Assembly: GCF_036346855.1 (NCBI RefSeq)
Contig: NZ_CP107841.1
Span: 5,150,001-5,214,000 of the forward strand
Reading direction: 5' to 3'
Origin: Streptomyces europaeiscabiei
GTDB lineage: Bacteria; Actinomycetota; Actinomycetes; Streptomycetales; Streptomycetaceae
DNA length: 64,000 nucleotides
Shown in pieces: positions 34,140 to 43,052 of the stretch (its first letter is position 1; each line of letters opens with the position of its first letter). A program made the position numbers and the translations under genes. Below the pieces are notes generated by a model. It did not search any database, was not told the DNA's origin, and worked only from the letters and a program-made list of their open reading frames with translations.

Positions 34140-34859
34140 TCACTCCTCGCCGGCCAGCTTCAGCGTCCGCAGCTTCTGCCCCGCGTACCAGGTCGCGCCC
34201 GCCGTGACCACCGTCAGCAGAACCACCGCGGTCGGCAGCCCCACGTCGGACGTCACGAGACCACCGTCGGTGACTCTTTGGGCGACGGCGAGCGCCCACT
34301 GCTGGACACTGAGCGTGCGTGCCCCGTCCACCAGAGACCCGAAGAGGGTCTCCCAGACGAGCGCATACACGAGTCCGAAGACGACCGCGTGCCGGGTGAC
34401 CGTCCCGAGGAGCAGGAACATCGCCGCGTACGCGATCGAGGCGACCAGCGCCGCCACGGTGTAGGCGACCGCGATCTGCTGTCCGTTGCCGTTCAGGATC
34501 AGCCCCGCGAGCAGTGTCGGTACGGCCGAGAAAGCCATGGTCACCGCGATCGCCACGATCAGCTTGGTGAAGATGATCGTCGGCCGCTTCACCGGCTTGG
34601 CCAGCAGATAGACCACCGAGCCGTCATCGATCTCCGGTCCGATGGCGCCCGTTCCCGCGATGACGCCGATGATCGGCACCATCGTGGCGAGCGCGAACCC
34701 GCCGAGGAGGTCTACGGCCACCTGGTCGTCGGCGCCGCTCAGGGCGCGCACGGCCACGGAGAGCACGATCAGCAGGGCGGGCAGCGCACTGAGAATGAGG
34801 GCCCGACGGCGGCCGAGCAGAGCCCGGTAGGTGAGCCGGGCGACTGTGGGGTCGTACAT
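34140..34859 (-). CDS. ABC transporter permease (ABC-2 type)
   Basis: 239 aa, ATG at 34859. It has six hydrophobic segments, the first at about 20-40 (ILSALPALLIVLSVAV), and ends in a short basic tail. The sequence after the second helix (IGPEIDDGSVVYLLAKPVKRP) is the conserved ABC-2 permease loop. It lies 10 nt downstream of the ATPase gene at 34870 and is the last gene of a four-gene minus-strand cluster (ATPase, permease, ATPase, permease), which implies two paired exporters or one heteromeric one. The substrate is unknown. Confidence 0.85.
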   Translation of the reverse strand: MYDPTVARLTYRALLGRRRALILSALPALLIVLSVAVRALSGADDQVAVDLLGGFALATMVPIIGVIAGTGAIGPEIDDGSVVYLLAKPVKRPTIIFTKLIVAIAVTMAFSAVPTLLAGLILNGNGQQIAVAYTVAALVASIAYAAMFLLLGTVTRHAVVFGLVYALVWETLFGSLVDGARTLSVQQWALAVAQRVTDGGLVTSDVGLPTAVVLLTVVTAGATWYAGQKLRTLKLAGEE

Positions 34860-34869
34860 CTTCGGCCTC

Positions 34870-35781
34870 CTACGCCGCTACGAGATACGAGAAGACGGAC
34901 TCGAGGGACTCGTCCGACGGCGAGACCGTGAGCAGACGAATGCCGTGGTCCCGGGCCACCCTCGGCAACAGGGCCGTGAACCGGCCGAAGTCGACGGCCT
35001 GAATACGCAACGCACCCTCGGCCAGGTCCACTTCGATCCCGGCGGTCGACGGGTCGGCGATCAGCGCGGCGGCCAGGGCCCGGTCGTCGCTGGAGCGCAC
35101 AAGATAGCGGTGCGGACGGTCGGTCATCAGGCGACGGATGCGCCGGAAGTCGCCGCTCGCCGCGTGCCGTCCGGCGACAATCACCTCGATGTGGGCCGCC
35201 AGCTGTTCGACTTCTTCGAGGATGTGGGACGAGAACAGCACCGTGCGGCCCTCGTCGCCCATACGCCGCAGAAGGTCCATGAGCTGCATGCGCTGGCGCG
35301 GGTCCATGCCGTTGAACGGCTCGTCCAGCAGGAGCAGAGACGGTTCGTGGACCAGCGCGGACGCCATCTTCACGCGCTGGCGCATGCCCTTGGAGTACGT
35401 CGAGATCTTGCGGTCCTGCGCGTACTCCATCTCCACCGTGGCGAGCGCCCGCTGGGCGGCCTTCGCCCCGAAGCCGTGCAACTCGGAGTTGGCGACGACG
35501 AACTCGCGGCCCGTAAGGAAGTCGTACATCGCCTCGCGCTCGGGGACGATGCCGATGTGCTTGTAGATCTGCTCGTTGCGCCACACCGGCGTGCCGTCCA
35601 GTGTGACGGAGCCCGTGGAGGGGGCGAGAAAGCCGCCCATCATGTTGATGAGGGTGGACTTTCCTGCGCCGTTCGGGCCCAGCAGGCCGGTGACACCGGG
35701 GCCGATCGTCATCGTGACGTCGTTGACCGCCACCACGTTGCCGAACCAGCGTGAGACGTGGTCGATGTTGAGCGTGGTCAC
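34870..35781 (-). CDS. ABC transporter ATP-binding protein
   Basis: 303 aa, GTG at 35781 overlapping the stop of the upstream permease by four nt. Walker A is LLGPNGAGKST, the signature STYSKGMRQRVKMA and Walker B LLLLDEPFNGMD, with the switch His in LFSSHILEEVE. The C-terminal 80 residues beyond the core are typical of drug- or polyketide-exporter ATPases. It drives the permease at 34140 or the one at 35778. Expression is coupled to the rest of the cluster by overlaps. Confidence 0.9.
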   Translation of the reverse strand: MTTLNIDHVSRWFGNVVAVNDVTMTIGPGVTGLLGPNGAGKSTLINMMGGFLAPSTGSVTLDGTPVWRNEQIYKHIGIVPEREAMYDFLTGREFVVANSELHGFGAKAAQRALATVEMEYAQDRKISTYSKGMRQRVKMASALVHEPSLLLLDEPFNGMDPRQRMQLMDLLRRMGDEGRTVLFSSHILEEVEQLAAHIEVIVAGRHAASGDFRRIRRLMTDRPHRYLVRSSDDRALAAALIADPSTAGIEVDLAEGALRIQAVDFGRFTALLPRVARDHGIRLLTVSPSDESLESVFSYLVAA

Positions 35782-36716
35782 AGCCCGACCTTTCGGTAGC
35801 GGCGCATCAGCAGGCCGTAGGAACCGGCGATGAGACCCAGGACGACGAGGAGGTAGAGGGCTCCCTGCCCGCTGGAGGGCCCGTGTCCGCCGGGGAAGGC
35901 GGAGGCGGCACCCAGGAAGGCGGTCTGTACGCCGTCTATCAGCGTGATGGGCGAGAAGAGACCGAGCCAGGGCACCGCGTCGGCGCTGGACTGGACATCG
36001 GCGATGGCCTGGACGACGGACACGGCCCCATAGGAGATGGTCAGGACGGCGATGACGGCCGCGATGCCGAAACCACGGCGCGGGGTCACCGCCGAGATCA
36101 CCAGGCCGATGCCTGCGAAGAGGAGCGAGAGCAGTGCCACGGACACCAGTCCCTGCGCGAGTCCCTTGGTCTGGTCGGTGAAGTCGAGCTCGGCCAGCAA
36201 CGCACCCACATAGAGCACGAGCAGGGGCACCGCGGTCAGGATGAAGAGCGCCGAGGTCAGCGCCGCGAACTTCGCGCGGACGTAGTCGGCGGTCTCGATC
36301 GGGCGCGAGAAGTACAGCGGGACGGTCTTGAAGCGCAGGTCGCGCGAGACGGACTGCGGTGCCTGGGAGGCGACGTACAGGCCGATGACGGCCTGCATGA
36401 TGACCGCGTAGTCGGTGTACTTGATGGGAAGGTCGTTGGCCTGGGTGGCGACCGAGACTGCCACCATGATGGCCGCCGGCACGCACATCACCGCGAACAG
36501 CAGCATGGGCAGCACCTTGGACTTGACCGAGCGGCCCAGTCCGTACGCGCCGCGCAGGGACTGCGAGTACAACGAGCGGCGGGCGTAGGCGCGGCCTAGG
36601 CGGGCGCCGTCGTAGGAGCGGTATCCGATGTTGTGGATGCGGCTCTGCTCACCCGTGCGAGCGGGCTGTCCACCGGCGAGGGCCGGTGCCTGTGCACCGT
36701 GCTGCTCAACCGCCAT
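35778..36716 (-). CDS. ABC transporter permease (ABC-2 type)
   Basis: 312 aa from the ATG at 36716, inside the end of the upstream ATPase gene (11-nt overlap). A conserved cytoplasmic start, IHNIGYRSYDGARLGR, precedes six hydrophobic helices. DLRFKTVPLYFSRPIETADY is the loop equivalent to that in the permease at 34140. It probably pairs with the ATPase at 36706. Export of a lipid, peptide or drug-like substrate is plausible but not shown. Confidence 0.88.
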   Translation of the reverse strand: MAVEQHGAQAPALAGGQPARTGEQSRIHNIGYRSYDGARLGRAYARRSLYSQSLRGAYGLGRSVKSKVLPMLLFAVMCVPAAIMVAVSVATQANDLPIKYTDYAVIMQAVIGLYVASQAPQSVSRDLRFKTVPLYFSRPIETADYVRAKFAALTSALFILTAVPLLVLYVGALLAELDFTDQTKGLAQGLVSVALLSLLFAGIGLVISAVTPRRGFGIAAVIAVLTISYGAVSVVQAIADVQSSADAVPWLGLFSPITLIDGVQTAFLGAASAFPGGHGPSSGQGALYLLVVLGLIAGSYGLLMRRYRKVGL

Positions 36717-37701
36717 GGCCGACCGCCTCCTTCCCTGCGTCCTGGGCGCTCCGGGTGCCCGTCTGTTCGTCGTTGTCCTGGAAGACCTCGGCGATCTGGT
36801 GCCTGCGCTGCTCCATACGGACCAGGCCGAGCCCCAGGTCGGCGACGACGTCACGGACCAGGTCGTAGGTGTCCTCGCCCTGTGCGGTGAGCAGCAGGAT
36901 GTGTCCTGCTCCCGGGAGGCCGCTTCCGTCGGAGACGGTCACTCCGCGCGCGTGAAGCGCCTCGCGCAGCGCGCCGGTGCCGTCGGGGTGCTCGTCGCTG
37001 TCGGTGACCTCGATCGCGAGGGTCGCCGTGTTCTGCGTGAAGTCCCTGGTGGAGCTGGACCGCAGAAGCTTGCCGCCGTCGACCACGACGACGTGGTCGC
37101 AGGTGCGTTCCAACTCGCCGAGCAGGTGGGAGGTGACCAGCACCGAGATTCCGAAGTCGGTGTGGATGCGGCGGATCAGGCCGAGCATCTCGTCCCGACC
37201 GACCGGGTCCAGGCCGTTGGTCGGCTCGTCCAGGAAGACCAGCTGCGGGTCGTGCACCAGGGCCTGGGCGAGCTTCACTCGCTGTTTCATGCCCGTGGAG
37301 TAGCCGCCTATGGGGCGGTATCGCTCCTCGTACAGGCCGACGTGGCGCAGCGTGTCCGCGGTGCGCTCACGTGCGGCGGTCGGCGGTAGTCCGGACATGC
37401 GGGCCATGTGCACGACGAACTCGGTGGCCGAGACGTCGGGCGGCAGGCAGTCGTGCTCCGGCATGTACCCCACGCGCTCGCGGATGGCGCCGCCCTTGGT
37501 GGCGACGTCGAGGCCGAGCACCTCGGCTCGGCCCTCCGAGGCGGGGGACAGACCCAGCAGGATTTTGATCAGTGTGGACTTGCCGGCGCCATTGGCACCG
37601 ACGAGTCCCGTCACACCGGGTCCGATGTCCATGGAGAGCCGGTCAAGAGCGGTCACCCTCGGGAACCGCTTGCTCAGGCTTTCGGTCGCGATCACAGTCA
37701 C
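36706..37701 (-). CDS. ABC transporter ATP-binding protein
   Basis: 331 aa, GTG at 37701 (GTG at 37695 also possible). Walker A is VGANGAGKST, the signature GYSTGMKQRVKLA and Walker B LVFLDEPTNGLD, with the His switch in VTSHLLGELE. There is no clear ribosome site, but TAATGT lies 7 nt before the start, so a leaderless transcript from that -10 is possible. It is the first gene of the minus-strand ABC cluster. The second half (residues 215-331) is a regulatory extension common to antibiotic-exporter ATPases. Confidence 0.9.
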   Translation of the reverse strand: MTVIATESLSKRFPRVTALDRLSMDIGPGVTGLVGANGAGKSTLIKILLGLSPASEGRAEVLGLDVATKGGAIRERVGYMPEHDCLPPDVSATEFVVHMARMSGLPPTAARERTADTLRHVGLYEERYRPIGGYSTGMKQRVKLAQALVHDPQLVFLDEPTNGLDPVGRDEMLGLIRRIHTDFGISVLVTSHLLGELERTCDHVVVVDGGKLLRSSSTRDFTQNTATLAIEVTDSDEHPDGTGALREALHARGVTVSDGSGLPGAGHILLLTAQGEDTYDLVRDVVADLGLGLVRMEQRRHQIAEVFQDNDEQTGTRSAQDAGKEAVGHGG

Positions 37702-38068
37702 GATTTAGACATTAGGGGCGCGGACCGCCGCGGTCGTCACCCCGCAGAGCTGTCTCGCCGTCACCCTCGAGTCGTACGGGCCCGTAGGGGGCATCCACCG
37801 CCGGTCCCCCTAGGGGTCACCCTGAGGTCGAACGACCCGCCGGAACCGAGCCGCGTGGCAGCCGCCATCGTTTGTTGAACGACCGGCGTCGCCGTTTCGT
37901 GCCCGGGTTCCCGCCTGTCTCCGTGGCCGGGTTCCCGCCTGTCTCCGTGGCCGACGGTTCTCCACAGCCCAGCACCCACCATTGACGCAGTCGCCAATCA
38001 CTGTCACATTCATTGATGTCACATTGCGAACACGGACCGTAGTCGACGGAGACGGGTGGGGCAGTGAC
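37702..38068. other. Divergent intergenic region with a 24-bp tandem duplication
   Basis: This gap lies between the ABC cluster (minus) and the M24 peptidase (plus). Two identical 24-bp units beginning CCGGGTTCCCGCC lie at 37903-37950. A GGGG ribosome site precedes the ATG at 38069. AT-richer DNA around 37985-38035 probably holds the plus-strand promoter, but the boxes are unclear. Confidence 0.5.
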
Positions 38069-38917
38069 ATGACCTCGGCACCGACAGGCCGACTCACCGC
38101 AGAACTGCGGGGGTTCAGGCAGGTCCAGACCCTGGCGTACGAGTGCGCGGAAGCGGTCGCGGCCCAGCTGAAACCGGGCATGACCGAGCGCGAGGCGGCT
38201 CGCATGCAGCGCCACTGGCTGCGGGAGCGCGGCGTACAGGACTGGTTCCACCTGCCTTTCGCCTGGTTCGGGGACCGCACGGCGTTCGTGAACTTCCGTG
38301 TACCGCTGCAGTTCTTCCCCACCGACCGCCGCCTCGAAGCGGGCATGCCCTTCATCCTCGACATGGCCCCCATATACAAGGGCCACACGGCGGACATCGG
38401 CTACTCGGGCTGCCTCGGGCCGAGCCCTCTGCACGACAAGCTGATGACAGACCTTCGAGCACACCGCGAGCTGATCCTGCGCGAGGTGCGCGAGCGTCGG
38501 TCGCTGCGCGAGATCTACGAGGACGTGAACCGGCTCATGATCCGCCAGGGATATGCCAACCGACATCGCGCCTACCCGTTCGGCGTCATCGCGCACAAGG
38601 TGGACCGGGTGAAGAAAAGCCGCTGGTCACCGCATGTTTTCGGGTTCGGCACACAGTCCCTGAAGGGCCTGGCGGCCGATGCGCTGCGCGGACACCGCGA
38701 CGGCTGGTCGCCGCTGTGGTCGCCGTACCGGTTCTCCGACCACCCACCGCGGCCTGGGCTGTGGGCGGTCGAGCCCCACCTCGGCTTCCGGGGCACGGGC
38801 GCGAAGTTCGAGGAGATCCTGGTCGTCACCGACTCCGCAGATGCTGAGGAGAACGCGTTCTGGCTGGACGACGATCTACCGCACGTCCGGCGGTGGGCGG
38901 AGGAGAAGTACCGATGA
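38069..38917 (+). CDS. M24-family metallopeptidase
   Basis: 282 aa from the ATG at 38069 with GGGG upstream. The pita-bread fold ligands are recognisable: two Asp in ILDMAPIYKGHTADIGYS, a His in GVIAHKVDRV, and Glu residues in WAVEPHLG and FEEILVVT. The N-terminal half is shorter than in aminopeptidase P, as in creatinase/aminopeptidase relatives. The substrate is unknown. The stop overlaps the next start (ATGA), so it forms a coupled pair with the hydrolase-SDR gene, suggesting a shared substrate pathway. Confidence 0.85.
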   Translation: MTSAPTGRLTAELRGFRQVQTLAYECAEAVAAQLKPGMTEREAARMQRHWLRERGVQDWFHLPFAWFGDRTAFVNFRVPLQFFPTDRRLEAGMPFILDMAPIYKGHTADIGYSGCLGPSPLHDKLMTDLRAHRELILREVRERRSLREIYEDVNRLMIRQGYANRHRAYPFGVIAHKVDRVKKSRWSPHVFGFGTQSLKGLAADALRGHRDGWSPLWSPYRFSDHPPRPGLWAVEPHLGFRGTGAKFEEILVVTDSADAEENAFWLDDDLPHVRRWAEEKYR

Positions 38918-40698
38918 CCGAAGGGGGAGACGTGACGGACACGGTGACGCTCGAAGGCGCGCGGGAGCGCCGGGTGCGCTCGGGCGGGGTCGAGTTGTGC
39001 GTCGCCGAGCTGGGCGACCTCGAGCAGCCGACCGTGGTACTCGTGCATGGTTACCCCGACACCAAGGAGGTCTGGTCCGAGGTCGCCGTGCGGCTCGCGG
39101 AGCGCTTCCACGTAGTGCTGTACGACGTGCGCGGCCACGGCGGATCGACGGCACCCGAGCCATTGCGCGGCGGGTTCACGCTGGAGAAGCTGACGGACGA
39201 CTTCCTGGCGGTCGTGGACGAGGTCAGCCCCGGCCGCCCCGTGCACCTGGTGGGGCACGACTGGGGTTCCGTGCAGGGCTGGGAGTTCGTGACGGTCGAG
39301 CGCACCGAGGGGCGCGTCGCGTCCTTCACCTCGATGTCCGGCCCTTCCCTCGACCACATGGGGCACTGGATCGAACGGCGGGTGAAGCGCCCGACCCCGC
39401 GCCGTATCGGTCAACTCCTCGGCCAGGGCGCCAAGTCCTGGTACATCTACGTGCTGCACACGCCCGTGCTGCCCGAGCTCGCATGGCGAGGCCCTCTCGG
39501 CAAACGGTGGCCCGGCCTGATCCGGCGAGCCGAGAAACTGCCCCGGGGTGACTACCCGAGCTCGTCGCTGCCCACGGACGCCGCGCACGGGGCATGGCTG
39601 TACCGGGACAACATGCGTGCCCGTCTGGCCCGCCCCCGCGACGACGCGTACGCCCACGCGCCCGTGCAGCTCATCACACCTCTGGGGGACCAGTTCCTCT
39701 CCGAGCAACTCTACGAGGACCTTGAGTCGTGGGCCCCGCAGCTCCTCCGCCGCACCCTTCCCGCCAAGCACTGGATCCCACGTACGCGGCCCGATCAACT
39801 GACGGCCTGGATCACCGAGTTCGTCACGGCAACCGAGGGTGGACGCCCCGCACCGGTGGCCACCGGGAAGTACACGGACCGCTTCGGTGGGCAGTTGGTG
39901 CTGGTCACCGGTGCGGCCGGCGGCATCGGCCGGGCCACAGCCTTCGCGTTCGCCGAGGCCGGGGCACGCGTCGTCGCCGTCGACCTGGACGCCGAAGGAG
40001 CGGCCCGCACCGCGGAGCTGTCCCGGCTGATCGGCGCGTCCGAAGCCTGGGCCGAGGCGGTCGACGTCTCGGACGAGCAGGCCATGGAGAAACTCTCCGA
40101 GAAGGTCGCCGCCGAGTACGGCGTGGTCGACGTGCTGGTGAACAACGCTGGAATCGGATTGTCAGGGTCCTTCCTCGACACCACTCCCGAGGACTGGCGG
40201 AAGGTTCTCGACGTCAATCTGTGGGGCGTGATCCACGGCTGCCGGCTGTTCGGCAGGCAGATGGCAGAGCGCGGCCAGGGCGGCCACATCGTCAACACCG
40301 CCTCGGCCGCCGCGTATCTGCCCTCCAGGTCGCTGCCCGCTTACAGCACCTCCAAGGCGGCCGTCCTGATGTTGAGCGAGTGCCTGCGCGCGGAGCTGGC
40401 CGGGCAGGGCATCGGGGTGTCGGCGATCTGCCCGGGCATCGTCAACACCAACATCACCTCGACCGCGCGCTTCGCCGGCGTCGACGCCGAAGAGGAGAAG
40501 CGCCGTCAGCGGAAGGCCACGAGGCTGTACGGACTGCGGAACTACCCGCCGGAGAAGGTCGCGGACGCCGTCCTGCGCGCGGTCGTCCGCAACCAGGCGG
40601 TCGTCCCCGTCACCCCGGAAGCACACGGCGGCCGCTTCATGTCCCGGTTCGCCCCGCGGGCGCTGCGGGCGCTCGCCCGACTGGAGCCGCCGCTGTGA
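38914..40698 (+). CDS. Alpha/beta-hydrolase fused to short-chain dehydrogenase
   Basis: 594 aa, ATG at 38914 with GGAGGAG upstream, overlapping the previous stop. Residues of about 15-300 are an alpha/beta-hydrolase with VLVHGYPDTKE (oxyanion region) and GHDWGS, where an Asp nucleophile points to the epoxide-hydrolase/dehalogenase branch. Residues of about 320-580 are an SDR with VTGAAGGIG, NNAG, the Ser in NTASAAAY and the YSTSK catalytic pair. Similar fusions occur in actinobacteria, where they are thought to act on lipid-like or aldehyde substrates. The real substrate is unknown. Confidence 0.9.
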   Translation: MTEGGDVTDTVTLEGARERRVRSGGVELCVAELGDLEQPTVVLVHGYPDTKEVWSEVAVRLAERFHVVLYDVRGHGGSTAPEPLRGGFTLEKLTDDFLAVVDEVSPGRPVHLVGHDWGSVQGWEFVTVERTEGRVASFTSMSGPSLDHMGHWIERRVKRPTPRRIGQLLGQGAKSWYIYVLHTPVLPELAWRGPLGKRWPGLIRRAEKLPRGDYPSSSLPTDAAHGAWLYRDNMRARLARPRDDAYAHAPVQLITPLGDQFLSEQLYEDLESWAPQLLRRTLPAKHWIPRTRPDQLTAWITEFVTATEGGRPAPVATGKYTDRFGGQLVLVTGAAGGIGRATAFAFAEAGARVVAVDLDAEGAARTAELSRLIGASEAWAEAVDVSDEQAMEKLSEKVAAEYGVVDVLVNNAGIGLSGSFLDTTPEDWRKVLDVNLWGVIHGCRLFGRQMAERGQGGHIVNTASAAAYLPSRSLPAYSTSKAAVLMLSECLRAELAGQGIGVSAICPGIVNTNITSTARFAGVDAEEEKRRQRKATRLYGLRNYPPEKVADAVLRAVVRNQAVVPVTPEAHGGRFMSRFAPRALRALARLEPPL

Positions 40699-41396
40699 GG
40701 CACCGGAACGAGCAAAACGAGAACGGGCATCACGTGGTCGCCCCGCGCAGGGTCTCCCTCGACGGCGCCGGTGTGCGGGCCCCTGATCCACCGGAGAGAT
40801 GGGTCAGGGCCTCCCAACCGCCCCTGGCCGCGTTCTGCAGATCAAGTCGTGGGGGACCCCGCCCCACCAGGCCTGAAACACGGACGGGATCCGTGCCGCC
40901 GCTTTGCCATGAAGACGGGCGACCAGCGCACCCAAGACCGTTCGGGGTGTGCCAGTGGCCGGGCCCGCTTCTGCCACCGTCAAGGAACGGTTCATGGGGC
41001 AGAAGGCTCCCCAGGGAAGTGAGTTGCCCCGTAGGCCCGACGGATCACGAGCATGGCGGTCCCCGCGTCCCGGCGCTACACCGACGGACGCGGGGGCGCT
41101 GCCTGTCTCATACGGCACGACACGAACTCGCTGGACGCCTGCGCCACTCGCTCGCCGCGCACAACAGGGCAGTACGCAAGGGCCTGTTCCCATGTGGAGG
41201 ATGCTCGGCGCGGGCATCCAACCACTATCTGCACCGCTCCTGCCATCCGTCACAGGAGCGGTAGCTGCGCAGGGCGGTCGAGTATCCGGCGAAGCCGCCC
41301 ACGGCACGTACGGCAGCGGGCGCGAGTGCGCGGGGAAGGCGTCGGCGTAGCCGTCGGCGGACGGCATGGCGAGGCAGAAATGGAGGCACGAGGATC
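40699..41396. other. 698-bp gene-poor region with a strong hairpin
   Basis: ACCGCTCCTG/CAGGAGCGGT (41233-41242 with 41253-41262) is a perfect 10-bp stem with a 10-nt loop and no T-tract. A minus-strand open frame at 40804-41367 shows no ribosome site, recognisable motif or known relative, so I do not call it. The ribosome site of the MerR gene (GGAGG) is at 41382. The remainder looks like relic DNA. Confidence 0.45.
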
Positions 41397-42344
41397 TTGA
41401 ACGACGAACCGGCCGGGGCCGCGTATCGCATCGAGGATCTGGCGCACCTCAGCGGTGCCACGGTCCGGACGATCCGCGCCTACCAGGACCGCGGACTACT
41501 CCCCCGCCCCGAGCGGCGCGGCCGGGCGAACGTGTATTCGGACAGACATCTGACCAGACTGCGCCAGATCGCCGACCTGCTCGACCGCGGCTACACCCTG
41601 GCTTCCATCAAGGAGCTTCTGGAGGCCTGGGACACGGGCCGCGGACTCGGCGGGGTACTCGGCCTGGCCGCGGAGGTCGACGGGCCGTGGACCGACGAGA
41701 AGGCCGTACGGATCTCGCGGGCCGAGATGGTCGAGCGGTTCGGCGGCGCTCCGGACGAAGCGGCGGTGGCGGACGCGGTCGAGCTGGGTGTACTGGAGCA
41801 GGTGCCCGGGGAGGAGGACCTCTTCCTCGTGCCGAGCCCCCAAGAGCTGGCTGTGGCTGCCGAGTTGCACGAGGCCGGGGTACCGCTGTCCGCGATCGCC
41901 GGTCATCTACGGGAGTTGCGGGGACAGGTGGAGCACATCGCCGCTCGTTTCCTGGAGTTCACCACCGAGCACCTGTTCGCTCGCTACATCGGGGTGCATC
42001 AGCCACCGACCGAGGCCGACGTGGTCAAGGCGGCGACGCTCGTACGACGGCTGCGGCCGCTGGCCCAGCAGACAGTGGACGCCGAACTCGCCCGCGCGAT
42101 GCGACTGTTCGCGACCCGGCAGCTGCGTCGGCACCTGGACACCGAACCGGCCGCCGAACCTGCGGACGACGTGCGTTCCGTCCGGATCCCGGCGTCCACA
42201 ATGCGAGCCGTGGAGAAGCTGGTTGGTCCGGCGCAGACTTCGGCCTTCATCACGGCGGCAGCCGAACGGGAGGTACAGACGCGCACCTTGGACACCCTCG
42301 CGGCAAATATACATAAAGGTAATAAAATTGACCAATCGCCCTGA
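41397..42344 (+). CDS. MerR-family transcriptional regulator
   Basis: 315 aa, TTG start at 41397, with GGAGG 10 nt upstream. The MerR helix-turn-helix lies at about 10-75 (YRIEDLAHLSGATVRTIRAY then RGLLPRPERRGRANVYSDRH). The usual dimerisation helix follows, then a long helical effector region (about 100-300) without Cys ligands of metal sensors, so an organic ligand or none is likely. The last 12 codons are unusually AT-rich (ANIHKGNKIDQ) and run into a DnaA-box cluster. Its target is probably its own or the neighbouring promoter. Confidence 0.88.
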   Translation: MNDEPAGAAYRIEDLAHLSGATVRTIRAYQDRGLLPRPERRGRANVYSDRHLTRLRQIADLLDRGYTLASIKELLEAWDTGRGLGGVLGLAAEVDGPWTDEKAVRISRAEMVERFGGAPDEAAVADAVELGVLEQVPGEEDLFLVPSPQELAVAAELHEAGVPLSAIAGHLRELRGQVEHIAARFLEFTTEHLFARYIGVHQPPTEADVVKAATLVRRLRPLAQQTVDAELARAMRLFATRQLRRHLDTEPAAEPADDVRSVRIPASTMRAVEKLVGPAQTSAFITAAAEREVQTRTLDTLAANIHKGNKIDQSP

Positions 42345-42357
42345 ATTCTATGACCAG

Positions 42358-42411
42358 TTGTCCACAGAATCCTCAATATCCCTGTGGATAACTACACTTG
42401 GCTGTGGATCA
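42358..42411. other. Three DnaA boxes between the MerR gene and kptA
   Basis: TTGTCCACA at 42358-42366, and on the minus strand TTATCCACA (42383-42391) and TGATCCACA (42403-42411), all within 54 bp of AT-rich DNA. Confidence 0.7.
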
Positions 42412-42467
42412 AACATCCGGATCAAAATCAAGTGCGTGACGCGGGTCTCGCCAGGCACGCTGACGGG

Positions 42468-43016
42468 ATGAACGAACGACGTACCGTGAGAGTGTCGAAG
42501 TACCTCTCCAAACACCTCCGACACCAGCCGGAGCGCATCGGACTCACGCTCGACGAGGGTGGCTGGGTCAGGATCGACACGCTCATCGAGGCTGCCGCCG
42601 CACACGGCTTCGGCTTCACCAGGGCGGAACTCGACCACGTGGTCGAGGCCAACGACAAGCAGCGCTTCGCCGTCGAGGGCGACCGGATCCGCGCCAGCCA
42701 GGGCCACACCGTCGAGGTCGACCTCGGCCTTCCCCCGGCGACCCCGCCGCCGTACCTCTACCACGGGACCGTGGCGGCTTATCTGGGCGCGATCCGCGCC
42801 GAAGGCCTGCGCGCCATGAACCGGCACGACGTGCACCTCTCACCCGACCGTGAGACCGCCACCCGCGTCGGCGCCCGCCGCGGCCGGCCCGTCGTGCTCT
42901 CCGTGGACGCGGGTGCCATGCACCGCGACGGCCACGTCTTCCGTGTCAGCGACAACGGGGTGTGGCTGACGGAGGCAGTTCCGCCCCGCTACCTGCGGTT
43001 CCCCGAGCCGCACTGA
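42468..43016 (+). CDS. kptA: RNA 2'-phosphotransferase (KptA/Tpt1)
   Basis: 182 aa, ATG at 42468. The enzyme family transfers an internal 2'-phosphate from RNA to NAD, as in eukaryotic tRNA splicing. Conserved parts are SKYLSKHLRHQPERIGL with the basic Arg/His, the QGHTVEVDLGL loop, LYHGTV and HLSPDRETATRVGARRG. The winged-helix N-lobe and ADP-ribosyltransferase-like C-lobe are both complete. Bacterial members have activity in vitro, but their natural substrate is unclear; repair of 2'-phosphorylated RNA is one suggestion. It stands alone. Confidence 0.93.
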   Translation: MNERRTVRVSKYLSKHLRHQPERIGLTLDEGGWVRIDTLIEAAAAHGFGFTRAELDHVVEANDKQRFAVEGDRIRASQGHTVEVDLGLPPATPPPYLYHGTVAAYLGAIRAEGLRAMNRHDVHLSPDRETATRVGARRGRPVVLSVDAGAMHRDGHVFRVSDNGVWLTEAVPPRYLRFPEPH

Positions 43017-43052
43017 GCGGGACCATCCGACGGCTGCCCTTACGCTCGACGT

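Noticed and set aside
40804..41367. A 187-codon minus-strand open frame before the MerR gene
   Set aside because: No ribosome site, no motif and no recognisable relatives; its composition looks like random high-GC sequence.
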